This document shows, in pieces, positions 26,101 through 33,855 of a stretch of DNA of 64,000 bases (the stretch's first letter is position 1; every line of letters begins with the position of its first letter). The stretch is taken from positions 1 to 64,000 of the forward strand of contig NZ_FOHB01000011.1 of assembly GCF_900111375.1 (NCBI RefSeq), read 5' to 3'. This stretch comes from Pedococcus cremeus (lineage in GTDB: Bacteria; Actinomycetota; Actinomycetes; Actinomycetales; Dermatophilaceae). Position numbers and translations under genes: made by a program. The notes under the pieces were generated by a model, which saw nothing but the letters and a program-made list of their open reading frames with translations, made no database searches and was not told where the DNA came from.

Positions 26101-27146
26101 TGCAGGTGCCCCAGCAGGAGTGGGACGTCACCCGGGTGCCCGACCACCTGCGCATCACCTTCAGCGTCGACGACGACCGCGGCCGTTCGCTCGCCGGCGG
26201 CAAGGACCTCGAGCAGCTGAAGGCGCAGCTGGCCGGCCAGGTGCAGCGCCGGATGTCGCGCGCAGGCGCGGCGATCGAGCGCAAGGGCCTGAAGCAGTGG
26301 GACTTCGGTGCCCTGCCCCCGACGTTCGAGACGCGGTCCGGCGGCCAGGTGGTGCAGGGATACCCGGCGCTCGTGGACCGTGGAGACTCCGTCGACCTGC
26401 TCGTGCTGCCGGGGGAGCGGGAGGCTGAGGCGGCCACCCGGCTCGGGGTGCGGCGCCTGCTCCTGCTCAACACGTCGGCGCCGTGGAAGCGCGTCCTCGC
26501 CCGGCTCACCAACACCCAGAAGCTGACGCTGGGCAGCAACCCCCACGGCAGCGTGCCGGCCCTGCTGGAGGACTGCCTCGCGTGCGCCGTCGACGCCGTC
26601 GTGGCCGAGCGCCGGCCCGGACCGGTGCGCGACCCGGAGGCGTTCGAGGACGTGCTCTCCGCGGTGCGCACCCACGTCGTCACGCGGGTGCTGAACGTCG
26701 TCGACGAGGTCGAGCCGGCGCTCGTCCTCGCCCGTGAGGTGGAGCAACGGCTGGCGGCGCTCCATGGCCCGGCGGTGGCCCCGCTGGCCGCCGACCTGCA
26801 GGCACAGCTGCACAGCCTGGTCTACCCGGGCTTCGTCGCCGACACGGGCCTGGCCCGGCTGCCGCACCTGCGCCGCTACCTGCGCGGGATGCTGCAGCGC
26901 ATCGAGAAGGCTCCGACCGCCCTGGCCCGCGACGCACAGGGGCAGGAGGTCGTCGACCGGGTCGAGGAGGCCTACGCCGACCTCCTCGACTCCCTGGCAC
27001 CCGTGGACCGCCGCTCGCAGCCCGTGCTCGACGTGGGCTGGATGATCGAGGAGCTGCGGGTCAGCCTGTTCGCCAACGGCCTCGGCACCGCGCAGCCGGT
27101 CTCGGAGAAGCGGATCCGCAAGGCGATGGCCGCCCTGGCCTCCTGA
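23136..27146 (+). CDS. hrpA: ATP-dependent RNA helicase HrpA
   Basis: This 1336-residue DEAH-box helicase has Walker A GETGSGKTTQ at about 103-112, the PRRIAARSVAERIAEEL block, DEAH at 200-203 (IIIDEAHERSLN), SATID for motif III, and the motif V/VI region NVAETSLTVPGIRYVVDAG and QRAGRCGR. The long C-terminus (DUF3418-type) is complete, ending KRIRKAMAALAS, so the protein is full-length for HrpA. ATG 23136 is chosen; the first 70 residues are a basic, disordered tail with a repeated RERK/PEARER unit encoded by an 18-bp repeat (about 23186-23240). It acts in RNA remodelling and mRNA processing or decay. Confidence 0.95.
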   Translation: MSSPRSDDPASGGSPQARERKAEARERKPEARERNVERGTDGRGASRRGGGGRGARRPRGPQRPPRRAVPVPDLHYPEHLPVVERKDDIAAAIRDHQVVVVAGETGSGKTTQLPKICLEIGRGREGLIGHTQPRRIAARSVAERIAEELEVELGGAIGYQVRFTDLASDNTLVKVMTDGILLNEMQHDRDLRKYDTIIIDEAHERSLNIDFILGYLKQLLPRRPDLKVVITSATIDPDKFARHFAQPDGTPAPVVEVSGRTYPVEVRYRPLVDPDREDAEERDQVTGVCDAVEELWTENRGDGGGQDILVFLSGEREIRDTADALASMGLPDTEVLPLFARLSAAEQHRVFSRHGGRRVVLATNVAETSLTVPGIRYVVDAGTARISRYSQRTKVQRLPIEPVSQASANQRAGRCGRVADGICVRLYSEDDFQSRPEFTEPEIQRTSLASVILQMTSLGLGDIAAFPFVDAPDSRQVADGVRLLEELQAFDTGYAAEAAPAGPAPKRGRGRGRRLTAYGKALARLPVDPRLGRMLLEADKLGCTREVLVIVAALSMQDPRERPADKQTQADQSHARFRDEHSDFISLLTLWRYLKEQQKALSGSAFRRMCKAEFLHYLRVREWQDLHTQLRQACRQQGLDPDRATAARDEEPKADVIHQALLAGLLSHVGLRDEVKRDYLGARGARFAISPGSTLFRRQPTWVMSAELVETSRLWARTNARIDPVWAERLAAHLVKRTYSEPRWSRKQGAALATERVTLYGVPLVAARTVQYGRINPEESRDLFIRHALVEGDWETHHEFFRANRALLQRLSELEERARRRDLIVDDETLVEFYDRRVPAGVVSARHFDSWWKKARRETPDLLTFTEELLTSESAEEVSAGDYPRTWRQGGLELPLTYQFEPGAAADGVTVHIPVQVLNQVHDEGFDWQVPGLRADLATALLKSLPKATRRHFVPTPDHAAAALRDAQPGGGRRLVDELSRVLHARTGVQVPQQEWDVTRVPDHLRITFSVDDDRGRSLAGGKDLEQLKAQLAGQVQRRMSRAGAAIERKGLKQWDFGALPPTFETRSGGQVVQGYPALVDRGDSVDLLVLPGEREAEAATRLGVRRLLLLNTSAPWKRVLARLTNTQKLTLGSNPHGSVPALLEDCLACAVDAVVAERRPGPVRDPEAFEDVLSAVRTHVVTRVLNVVDEVEPALVLAREVEQRLAALHGPAVAPLAADLQAQLHSLVYPGFVADTGLARLPHLRRYLRGMLQRIEKAPTALARDAQGQEVVDRVEEAYADLLDSLAPVDRRSQPVLDVGWMIEELRVSLFANGLGTAQPVSEKRIRKAMAALAS

Positions 27147-27174
27147 CGAACGCCCTCCTCGGCCCTGCCGTCGT

Positions 27175-27244
27175 CCGGTCAGTCCGGGGCCGCTCGACCT
27201 CTCGGCGCACCGGTCAGCCCGGGGCCGCCCGACCTCTCGGCGCG
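27175..27244. repeat. 35-bp tandem duplication downstream of hrpA
   Basis: Two adjacent 35-bp copies (27175-27209 and 27210-27244), each starting CCGGTCAG and ending CTCTCGGCGC plus one variable base, differ at three positions. They fill most of the 169 bp between hrpA and the PAC2 gene. No ORF or hairpin accounts for them. Confidence 0.85.
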
Positions 27245-27315
27245 CAGGTGAGGAACACCTTGGCAGACTGTGGTGTTGATCCCTCGAGAAGGACCACCCT
27301 GAGAGAGGTTTGACC

Positions 27316-28245
27316 GTGCAGAACCCGTCCGAGCTCTACCGCTTCGAGACCGACGCCGAACCGCAGGAGCTGCGGGCCTCGGTGATGATCGTGACGCTCG
27401 GTGGCTTCGTCGACGCCGGCAACACCCAGCGCCTCCTGAGCGACCACCTGCTGGCCACGACCGAGGGGTCCGTGGTGGCCTCCTTCGACGTCGACCAGCT
27501 GCTCGACTACCGCGGTCGCCGCCCCGGCATGGTCTTCGACACCAACCGCTGGCTCAGCTACGAGGACCCCTGCCTGGCCCTGCACCGCCTCGTCGACCGC
27601 GACGGCACCCCGTTCTTCCTGCTCACCGGCCCCGAGCCGGACTACCAGTGGGAGCGGGTCGTCGAGGCCATCCGCCAGCTCGTCGTGGCCCTGGGCGTCG
27701 ACCTCGTCGTCAGCGCGCACGGCATCCCGATGGCGGTCCCGCACACCCGTCCGATCGGCATGACGGCCCACGCCACCGACCCCCGCCTGATCCCTGAGCA
27801 GCTCAACCCGTTCGGCCGCGTCGAGGTGCCCGGCAGCCTGGCGTCGCTGCTCGAGCTGCGACTGGGGGAGTCGGGCCACGACGCGATGGGCTTCGCCATC
27901 CACGTGCCGCACTACCTGGCGCAGTCCGAGTTCGCCGACGGCGCAGTGACCGCGCTCAACGCGATCACCGGCGCCACCGCGCTCAACCTGCCGATCGACG
28001 ACCTGGTGGCGGCGGCCGGGCTCAACCGCGCCGAGATCGCCCAGGAGCTCGCCGGGTCCGAGGAGGTCGCCCAGGTGGTGGCCGCCCTCGAGCGCCAGTA
28101 CGACACCTTCGTCGAGGGCCTGCAGAAGCCGAGCCTGCTCGCCACCGACGTCAGCGAGCTGCCCTCGGCCGACGAGATCGGCGCCGAGCTCGAGCAGTTC
28201 CTGCGCAACGTGGCCGAAGACGACGACGAAGGCCCGACCGCCTGA
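27316..28245 (+). CDS. PAC2 family (proteasome assembly chaperone-like) protein
   Basis: This roughly 309-residue protein of the PAC2/DUF75 family resembles archaeal and eukaryotic proteasome assembly chaperones. Typical features are ASVMIVTLGGFVDAGNTQRLL near the N-terminus, FDVDQLLDYRGRRPGMVFD, the GPEPDYQWERVV block, and GIPMAVPHTRPIGMTAHAT. The C-terminal acidic tail follows a helix. GTG 27316 is preferred because AGAGAGG is seven bases upstream; a TTG at 27310 would add two residues. Many actinomycetes have proteasomes, so a related role is plausible, but bacterial PAC2 proteins are not well characterised to my knowledge. A strong terminator follows. Confidence 0.85.
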   Translation: MQNPSELYRFETDAEPQELRASVMIVTLGGFVDAGNTQRLLSDHLLATTEGSVVASFDVDQLLDYRGRRPGMVFDTNRWLSYEDPCLALHRLVDRDGTPFFLLTGPEPDYQWERVVEAIRQLVVALGVDLVVSAHGIPMAVPHTRPIGMTAHATDPRLIPEQLNPFGRVEVPGSLASLLELRLGESGHDAMGFAIHVPHYLAQSEFADGAVTALNAITGATALNLPIDDLVAAAGLNRAEIAQELAGSEEVAQVVAALERQYDTFVEGLQKPSLLATDVSELPSADEIGAELEQFLRNVAEDDDEGPTA

Positions 28246-28261
28246 CGGAGAAGCACCGAAC

Positions 28262-28306
28262 AACGCCGAAGGGGCGGGGACCGCGTGTCCCCGCCCCTTC
28301 GGCGTT
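28262..28306. terminator. strong bidirectional terminator hairpin
   Basis: A perfect 20-bp stem (AACGCCGAAGGGGCGGGGAC with its complement) closes a five-base loop CGCGT. It lies between the PAC2 gene and the convergent DUF1206 gene. Confidence 0.9.
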
Positions 28307-28334
28307 CCTGCCGCGACGAGGCGGTGTGCCGCGG

Positions 28335-29135
28335 TCAGACGCGCGCGTGTCGCGCCCGGGTGAAGCTGTAGATGCCGTAGGCGGCGATGCCGAGAGCCAC
28401 GGCGGTCAGCAGACCCGGGCCGAACGGCTGGTCCTTCAGCGTGCGCAGGGCACCGTCGAGGCCCTTGGCCTCCTTGGGGTTGGCGTGCAGCGCAGCGAGC
28501 CCGAAGAGCACGCCGACGACGGTCAGTGCCACCCCCTTGGCGATGTAGCCGACGACACCGAGGCGGACCGCCCAGGTGCCGGGGTCGTCCTCGAGGTCCT
28601 TCAGGAACCCCTCGGTCGCGCCCTTCCACACGTGGTAGACACCCACGCCGATGACGACGAGGCCGACGATGCCCACGAGCCACTGGCCGCCCGGCTTGCT
28701 CATCAGCTGCTGGGTGAGGTCCACGGTCTGGCTCTTGCTGCTGCTGGACTTCCCGCGGGCGAAGGTGAACGTCGTCCACGCCAGCGCGAGGTAGACGACC
28801 GCCTTGCTGAAGGACTTGACCTTGGACATCCAGGCGTCCTTGTCGGAGCCCGGGTGGCCGAAGGCGGCGTCGGCCAGCTGCCACAACCCGAGGCCGAGGA
28901 AGCCGAGCACGCCGACCCACAGCGCCAGCTTGCCGGCGCCGTTGCCGGCCAGCGACTGCAGCGCCCCGCTCTGGTCGGCGCTCTTCCCCGACCCTCCGAT
29001 GCCCCAGGCGACCTGCAGCGCGATCCACCCGATGAGCAGGTGGAGCAGGCCGCTGACGGCGTAGCCGACCCGGGCCGCGGTCTCGAGGGCGGGGTGGTCG
29101 CTCGCCTGCCGCGCGGTGCTGATGACGTCACTCAT
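28335..29135 (-). CDS. DUF1206 membrane protein
   Basis: This 266-residue protein has six predicted helices arranged as three related pairs, matching the internal threefold repeat of DUF1206 (ARVGYAVSGLLHLLIGWIAL, then KAVVYLALAWTTFTFARG, then LGVVGYIAKGVALTVVGVL). The repeated pattern of aromatic-Gly near each pair start is visible. ATG 29135 (MSDVISTARQASDHP) is used in preference to a start two codons earlier. It lies 21 bases after the DNA polymerase gene and is probably the last gene of the sseA-sufE-polymerase run. Function unknown. Confidence 0.85.
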   Translation of the reverse strand: MSDVISTARQASDHPALETAARVGYAVSGLLHLLIGWIALQVAWGIGGSGKSADQSGALQSLAGNGAGKLALWVGVLGFLGLGLWQLADAAFGHPGSDKDAWMSKVKSFSKAVVYLALAWTTFTFARGKSSSSKSQTVDLTQQLMSKPGGQWLVGIVGLVVIGVGVYHVWKGATEGFLKDLEDDPGTWAVRLGVVGYIAKGVALTVVGVLFGLAALHANPKEAKGLDGALRTLKDQPFGPGLLTAVALGIAAYGIYSFTRARHARV

Positions 29136-29156
29136 GCGCACAGCGTGGCACGGACC

Positions 29157-30935
29157 TCACTCCTTGGCCTCCGACCAGCGGTTGACCACCGCCGTGTCGG
29201 CCACGAACCGCACCTGCGTCGAGCCGGTCCACCGGCGCGCGCTGTCGTTCAGCGCGGTCACCACCCGGGCACGGGCATCCTCGGCGTGCTCCGCGGGCAC
29301 GTGCACGAGCAGCTCGTCGTGCAGGCAGAGCACGATCTGGGCCCCGAGGTCGCGGGTCGTGGCCCGCACGGTGGCCGCCCACGCCTTGAACAGCTCGGCC
29401 GCAGCGCCCTGGATGACCGCGTTGCGGGCGTAGCGACCCCGGGCCGCGGCCCGCGCCGGGTCGTCGCCGAGGGCCGCGTCACCGGGCTGGCCGAAGGGCA
29501 GGAAGCCCCCGGTGTGGACGGCACGGCCACCGAAGGTGCGCAGCACCTCGCGGCGCACGCCCGCGGCATACATCTGGTCGAGGTAGGCCATGGCGGTGGG
29601 GTACGCGCGCTCGAGTCCCTTGAGCGCGTCGGCGGCCGCGCCCCGGCGGCCGCCGTACATGGCGCCCAGCACCGCGACCTTGGCGACCGCCCGTTCCACA
29701 CCCAGGGTCTGGGCGACCGGCGCGTACAGGTCGTCGGAGAGGGTGGCCGCGGCGAACGCCCGGTCACCCGACACCGCTGCCAGCACACGGGGCTCGATCT
29801 GCCCGAGGTCGGCACGGACGAGGACGTGGCCGGGCTGCGCGGCGACGGCCGGCCGCAGCGAGGTCGGCAGGTTGTGCAGGCCGTTCTGGGCGGTCATCCG
29901 CCCCGCCGCGCCGTCGCAGGCGGTCCAGGAGCCGCGCAGCCGGTCGTCGGCCCCGACGTGGGCCTCGAGCCAGGGGTAGCCGTAGGTGGTGGCGATGCGC
30001 TCGGCCGTGCGCCAGTCCAGCAGCGCCGCGACCAGCGGGTGGGTGTCGCGGTAGGGCGCCAGCACCCCCTTGCGGGTGTTGGGCACGTCGACGCCCACGC
30101 TGAGCAGCAGCTCGCGCACCTGCACCGGGTTGCGCAGGTCGGTGTGCTCGCGCCCGGGTGCGAGCCGCAGCACGACGGCATCGCGCTCGGCGCGCACCTC
30201 ACGGGCGTGCCGCTCGTCGCGGGGCCGCGGTCCGGCTGCCTCGGCGATGAGGCGCTCGGCGGCGGGCCGGTCGATGGGCAGCCCGTCGCGCTCCAGCTCG
30301 AGGCACAGCAGGGCCGCAGCCGACTCCGAGTGCGCGGTCGCGACGGCTCGCGGCCCCAGGCGCCTGAGCTGGGCCTCCTGCGTGGCCGCGCAGTCCAGCG
30401 CGGAGCGGCCCCAGGCGACCAGCCGCTCGGCCGTCAGCGGCCAGGCCGGCGTGCCGACGTCGGGTCGCAGGTAGCCGTCGGCGCGCACCGGGTCGTCGAG
30501 GACGACGGGCTCGCCCTCGCCGCCGGGGGACTCGTCGACGCCGAAGTCGAACAGGTCGCCGGCCGAGGCCGCGGGCAGGGCTGCGGCGTCCAGCTCCCGA
30601 GCGTGCGCCCAGGCCACCTGCGGTGAGGCTTCCCACCCTCCCGAGAGCAGGCGGTGCGCCTCGGCGACGTCCCAGCAGCGGGCCAGCGGGAGGCGGGCGG
30701 ACACGAGGGCCCGGGCGTCGGTGCCGGCCCCCCACCAGGTCCAGCGCGGCGACCGGTCGCGCTCGAGGCGCTCGACGACGGCGACCACCTCTTCGACCGG
30801 CCCGACCTGCACCAGGTCGTCACCGACGACGGCGAGCAGCGCCGGCGTGGTGGAGGAGGAGGGCGGCGCGGCCACCACCGCGACGCGGCCGGATGGCGAC
30901 GCGACGACCGGGGTCGCGCCGGCAGCGGCGGTCAT
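29157..30935 (-). CDS. family A DNA polymerase (3'-5' exonuclease-like/polymerase)
   Basis: This 592-residue protein has the polymerase motifs of the DNA polymerase I family: motif A RADLGQIEPRVLA with Asp376, the finger segment ERAVAKVAVLGAMYG, and motif C LHDELLV (His539, Asp540, Glu541). The catalytic acids are intact, so polymerase activity is plausible. The N-terminal 190 residues occupy the position of the exonuclease domain but I see no clear DEDD catalytic set, so proofreading is doubtful. It is shorter than full PolA and has no 5' nuclease domain, matching the second family A polymerase seen in actinomycetes. It lies seven bases after sufE. Confidence 0.85.
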   Translation of the reverse strand: MTAAAGATPVVASPSGRVAVVAAPPSSSTTPALLAVVGDDLVQVGPVEEVVAVVERLERDRSPRWTWWGAGTDARALVSARLPLARCWDVAEAHRLLSGGWEASPQVAWAHARELDAAALPAASAGDLFDFGVDESPGGEGEPVVLDDPVRADGYLRPDVGTPAWPLTAERLVAWGRSALDCAATQEAQLRRLGPRAVATAHSESAAALLCLELERDGLPIDRPAAERLIAEAAGPRPRDERHAREVRAERDAVVLRLAPGREHTDLRNPVQVRELLLSVGVDVPNTRKGVLAPYRDTHPLVAALLDWRTAERIATTYGYPWLEAHVGADDRLRGSWTACDGAAGRMTAQNGLHNLPTSLRPAVAAQPGHVLVRADLGQIEPRVLAAVSGDRAFAAATLSDDLYAPVAQTLGVERAVAKVAVLGAMYGGRRGAAADALKGLERAYPTAMAYLDQMYAAGVRREVLRTFGGRAVHTGGFLPFGQPGDAALGDDPARAAARGRYARNAVIQGAAAELFKAWAATVRATTRDLGAQIVLCLHDELLVHVPAEHAEDARARVVTALNDSARRWTGSTQVRFVADTAVVNRWSEAKE

Positions 30936-30942
30936 CGGCTGC

Positions 30943-31410
30943 TCAGGCAGCCCGGGACTTCAGCGCGACCTGCCGCTTGATGCGGCTGAGCATGCCCACC
31001 ATGCCCCGCAGCCGCAGCGGGGAGACCGCCTCGGCGAGCGAGAACCGGTAGGGCGCGTCCTCGGGCACGGCGAGGATCTCGTCGACCGAGAGGCCGTCGA
31101 GCCCCTGGTGCAGGATGCCGGCGAAGCCGCGGGTGGTCGGTGCCTCGGGAGGGGCGGAGAAGAACAGCGAGACGACCCGCTTGCCCGGCTCGGGCGCGGA
31201 CTCCTCGTCGACCTCGACGGTGAGGAACAGCGGCGACTGGCACTCGTGCACCTGTTCCATCGACTCGGGGGCCGCGGCATACCGCTCCGGCAGCGCCGGC
31301 AGCTCCTCGCTGAACTCCAGCAGCAGCTGGAGCCGCTCGGGGACGGGCAGCTCCGCGAAGTCCTCGGCGATCTCCGCCAGCTCGGCGGGCAGACCGGTGG
31401 TGTCGGGCAC
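30943..31410 (-). CDS. SufE family sulfur acceptor protein
   Basis: This 155-residue protein has the SufE fold signature [17 protein letters not shown] with the persulfide-accepting Cys57, followed by [21 protein letters not shown] and [19 protein letters not shown], the conserved SufE C-terminus. It takes sulfur from a cysteine desulfurase for iron-sulfur or related assembly. GTG 31410 lies nine bases after the sulfurtransferase gene stop, the usual actinobacterial pairing of a rhodanese and a SufE protein, implying sulfur transfer between them. No sufS gene is in the window. Confidence 0.9.
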   Translation of the reverse strand: MPDTTGLPAELAEIAEDFAELPVPERLQLLLEFSEELPALPERYAAAPESMEQVHECQSPLFLTVEVDEESAPEPGKRVVSLFFSAPPEAPTTRGFAGILHQGLDGLSVDEILAVPEDAPYRFSLAEAVSPLRLRGMVGMLSRIKRQVALKSRAA

Positions 31411-31419
31411 GGGGACCGC

Positions 31420-32316
31420 CTACTTCTTCTCGACGGGCACGCGCACGGCGTTGCCCCACTCGGTCCACGAGCCGTCGTAGTTGCGCACGTCCTCGAACCC
31501 GAGCAGGTGGGTCAGCACGAACCAGGTGTGCGAGGAGCGCTCGCCGATGCGGCAGTAGGCCACGGTCGGCTCCTGCGGCTTCAGGCCCTGCTCCTGCAGG
31601 TAGATCGCCTCGAGCTCCTCACGCGACTTGAACGTGCCGTCCTCGTTGGCCGCGCGCGCCCACGGCACCGACTTGGCGCCGGGGATGTGGCCGCCCCGCA
31701 TGGCGCCCTCCTGCGGGTAGTCGGGCATGTGCAGCAGCTCGCCGGAGTACTCGCCGGGGGAGCGCACGTCGACCAGGGGCTGGCCGAGGTGGGCCAGCAC
31801 GTCGTCCTTGAAGGCGCGGATCGGGGCGTCGACGCGCTCGACGACGGGGTAGTCGGCCGGCTGCGGCGTCGGCACGTCCTTGGTCATCTCGCGGCCCTCG
31901 GCGACCCACTTCGCGCGGCCGCCGTCGAGCAGCCGCACGTCCTCGTGGCCGAAGAGGGTCATGACCCACAGCGCGTACGCGGCCCACCAGTTGTTCTTGT
32001 CGCCGTAGATGACGACGGTGGTGTCGCGTCCGATCCCGCGGGCGGACATGACCTTCGCGAACTGCTCGCTGTCGACGTAGTCGCGCGTCACCTGGTCGTT
32101 GAGGTCCTGGTGCCAGTCGAGCTTGAGCGCACCGGGGATGTGGCCGGTGTCGTAGAGCAGGACGTCCTCGTCGGACTCGAGCACCACGATGCCGTCGGGG
32201 TTTCCGGCCTCGAGCTGCTCCGCCAGCCACGCCGTGGAGACCAGCCGCTCGGGGTGGGCGTAGTCGGCGAACTTCGACTCGGGAACCTGCTGCTCAGGGG
32301 TCTGCGCGTCAGCCAT
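31420..32316 (-). CDS. sseA: thiosulfate/3-mercaptopyruvate sulfurtransferase
   Basis: This 298-residue tandem rhodanese has an N-terminal inactive repeat ([25 protein letters not shown] split across strand and loop) and a C-terminal active repeat with the catalytic loop [13 protein letters not shown], Cys255. The CRIGERS loop, rather than CGSGVTA, is that of the actinobacterial CysA/SseA group. [13 protein letters not shown] marks the second domain start. The product sulfane sulfur probably passes to the SufE protein encoded next. The gene is preceded by a divergent EcsC gene 70 bp away. Length and motifs are normal. Confidence 0.92.
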   Translation of the reverse strand: MADAQTPEQQVPESKFADYAHPERLVSTAWLAEQLEAGNPDGIVVLESDEDVLLYDTGHIPGALKLDWHQDLNDQVTRDYVDSEQFAKVMSARGIGRDTTVVIYGDKNNWWAAYALWVMTLFGHEDVRLLDGGRAKWVAEGREMTKDVPTPQPADYPVVERVDAPIRAFKDDVLAHLGQPLVDVRSPGEYSGELLHMPDYPQEGAMRGGHIPGAKSVPWARAANEDGTFKSREELEAIYLQEQGLKPQEPTVAYCRIGERSSHTWFVLTHLLGFEDVRNYDGSWTEWGNAVRVPVEKK

Positions 32317-32386
32317 GCGCCCACGATAGACCGGCAGGTCCGGGCGCCCCGTGGCAGGATGGCCGCACCGTCACGAGGAGGGCGAA

Positions 32387-33127
32387 ATGGGCATTCTGGA
32401 CCTTGACCGCGGCAAGCACGGCGAGACGTCGACCGCCGCGGGGAAGCGACCGTCGGCGCTCGAGCAGGCCGGCGCCGGCCCACAGGACCACGGCGCGTTC
32501 GGCAACGGCGTCGTGCGGGTCATCGAGGGCATCCTCGACACCGGCATCGACGGCAGGGGACCGTTCCACTCGGCGCAGCAGGTCGCCGACGTCGCCCTGT
32601 CGAACCACCCCGACAGCGAGCAGGCGATCGACGTGATCGTCTCCTCGCACCTCAAGCTCGCAGCCGCCGGCGGCTTCGCCACCGGGCTCGGCGGGTTCGT
32701 CACGCTGCCGGTCGCGCTGCCGGCCAACGTGGTCGAGTTCTACCTCGTGGCCACCCGCATGGTGGCGGCCGTCGCCTCGGCCCGGGGCTACGACCTGCGC
32801 CAGCCGCAGATCCGCTCGGCCGTCCTGCTCACCCTCGTCGGCGCCGACTCCGACGACCTGCTCAAGAAGGCCGGCGTGGCCACCACCGGCCGGCTCTCCA
32901 ACCTCGCCGCACAGCGCCTGCCCGGGCCGGCCCTGATGGTGGTCAACAAGGCCGTCGCGTTCCGCCTCATCAGCCAGGTCGGCAAGAAGGCGCTGGTGCG
33001 CATGGGCAAGGCCGTCCCCTTCGTCGGTGGTGCCGTGGGCGCGGGCCTCGACGCCTACCTCCTCAAGCGGATCGCCGAGGAGGCGAGGCACGAGTTCCCG
33101 CGCCGCAGCCGCGGCCTGACCGCCTGA
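32387..33127 (+). CDS. EcsC family protein
   Basis: This 246-residue protein matches the EcsC family: helical and amphipathic, with the Gly-rich stretch AAGGFATGLGGFVTLPVALPAN and the C-terminal GKAVPFVGGAVGAGLDAYLLKRIAEEAR. ATG 32387 has GAGGAGGG a few bases upstream. It diverges from sseA. EcsC proteins are membrane-associated and linked to secretion or stress phenotypes in other bacteria, but no enzymatic role is known to me. A 16-bp hairpin follows the stop. Confidence 0.82.
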   Translation: MGILDLDRGKHGETSTAAGKRPSALEQAGAGPQDHGAFGNGVVRVIEGILDTGIDGRGPFHSAQQVADVALSNHPDSEQAIDVIVSSHLKLAAAGGFATGLGGFVTLPVALPANVVEFYLVATRMVAAVASARGYDLRQPQIRSAVLLTLVGADSDDLLKKAGVATTGRLSNLAAQRLPGPALMVVNKAVAFRLISQVGKKALVRMGKAVPFVGGAVGAGLDAYLLKRIAEEARHEFPRRSRGLTA

Positions 33128-33145
33128 CACCGACGACGGCGCCTG

Positions 33146-33181
33146 GGTATGCCGCCCGCTCACCCGAGCGGGCGGCATACC
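33146..33181 (+). terminator. terminator hairpin after EcsC gene
   Basis: A perfect 16-bp stem (GGTATGCCGCCCGCTC with its complement) closes a four-base loop ACCC. It starts 18 bp after the EcsC stop. Confidence 0.8.
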
Positions 33182-33226
33182 GCTGCTGGAAGCGGGTAGG
33201 GGAATGGTGTCGGCCACTCGGACGTT

Positions 33227-33253
33227 GGAACTGTGTTCCACTGGCTCAATGTT
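33227..33253 (+). promoter_or_regulatory. candidate ECF-type promoter for DUF1232 gene
   Basis: GGAAC (33227-33231) is followed after 19 bases by GTT (33251-33253), the spacing I associate with SigR/SigH-type promoters in actinomycetes. GGAAC also forms a small inverted repeat with GTTCC (33235-33239). The start codon is 35 bp downstream with GGGAG in front of it. Confidence 0.3.
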
Positions 33254-33287
33254 CGGCCGACCGTGCCCGGACGATGGGAGATCACCG

Positions 33288-33725
33288 ATGGCCATGTCTC
33301 GCTGGGGAGTGTTCCGCACCCTCGCCACCGCCCTGCGTACCGCCGTCCGGCCAGGGGGTCCGAGCATGGGGGAGCGGCTCTCCGCCCTGCCGCGCCTGCT
33401 GCGCGCCACCGTCCGCGGTGAGTACCGCGGCGCCACGGCCGGCAAGCTCTTCCTCGTCGCCGCGGCGGCCGCCTACGTGCTGTCGCCCTTCGACCTGGTG
33501 CCCGAGGCCTTCCTCAGCATCTTCGGCCTCGCGGACGACGCGGTGGTCGTGACCTGGATCGCCGCGACCATCGTCAACGAGACCGACGCCTTCCTCGCCT
33601 GGGAGCGAGGGACGGCCGCTGACTCGCGCACCGGTTGGAGCGGCGGCGCCCGGAGCGCGCGCGAGCGTGCGCCGCGTGGCGCCTCGGCGCAGGCGCAGAC
33701 GGTGCCCGGCGAGGTCGTCCGCTGA
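33288..33725 (+). CDS. DUF1232 (YkvA-like) protein
   Basis: This 145-residue protein has the DUF1232 core AYVLSPFDLVPEAFLSIFGLADDAVVV, a membrane-embedded turn-helix found in YkvA-like proteins. The N-terminus (MAMSRWGVFRTLATALRTA) is amphipathic and basic; the C-terminal 45 residues are low-complexity, Arg/Ala/Gly-rich. ATG 33288 is preceded by GGGAG at a suitable distance, while an earlier in-frame GTG lacks one. Function is unknown; some family members respond to stress. Confidence 0.8.
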   Translation: MAMSRWGVFRTLATALRTAVRPGGPSMGERLSALPRLLRATVRGEYRGATAGKLFLVAAAAAYVLSPFDLVPEAFLSIFGLADDAVVVTWIAATIVNETDAFLAWERGTAADSRTGWSGGARSARERAPRGASAQAQTVPGEVVR

Positions 33726-33855
33726 GCTGACCTGACGCTGGCCTGACGGCCGTCGACGCCCCGGTTGTGCACAGCCACCCGGGGCGTCGTCACGTCCTCC
33801 ACAGGACCTCGACGGAGTCTCGTGGGGCTCCGGTGCGCGCCGCGACCGTGGGGCC

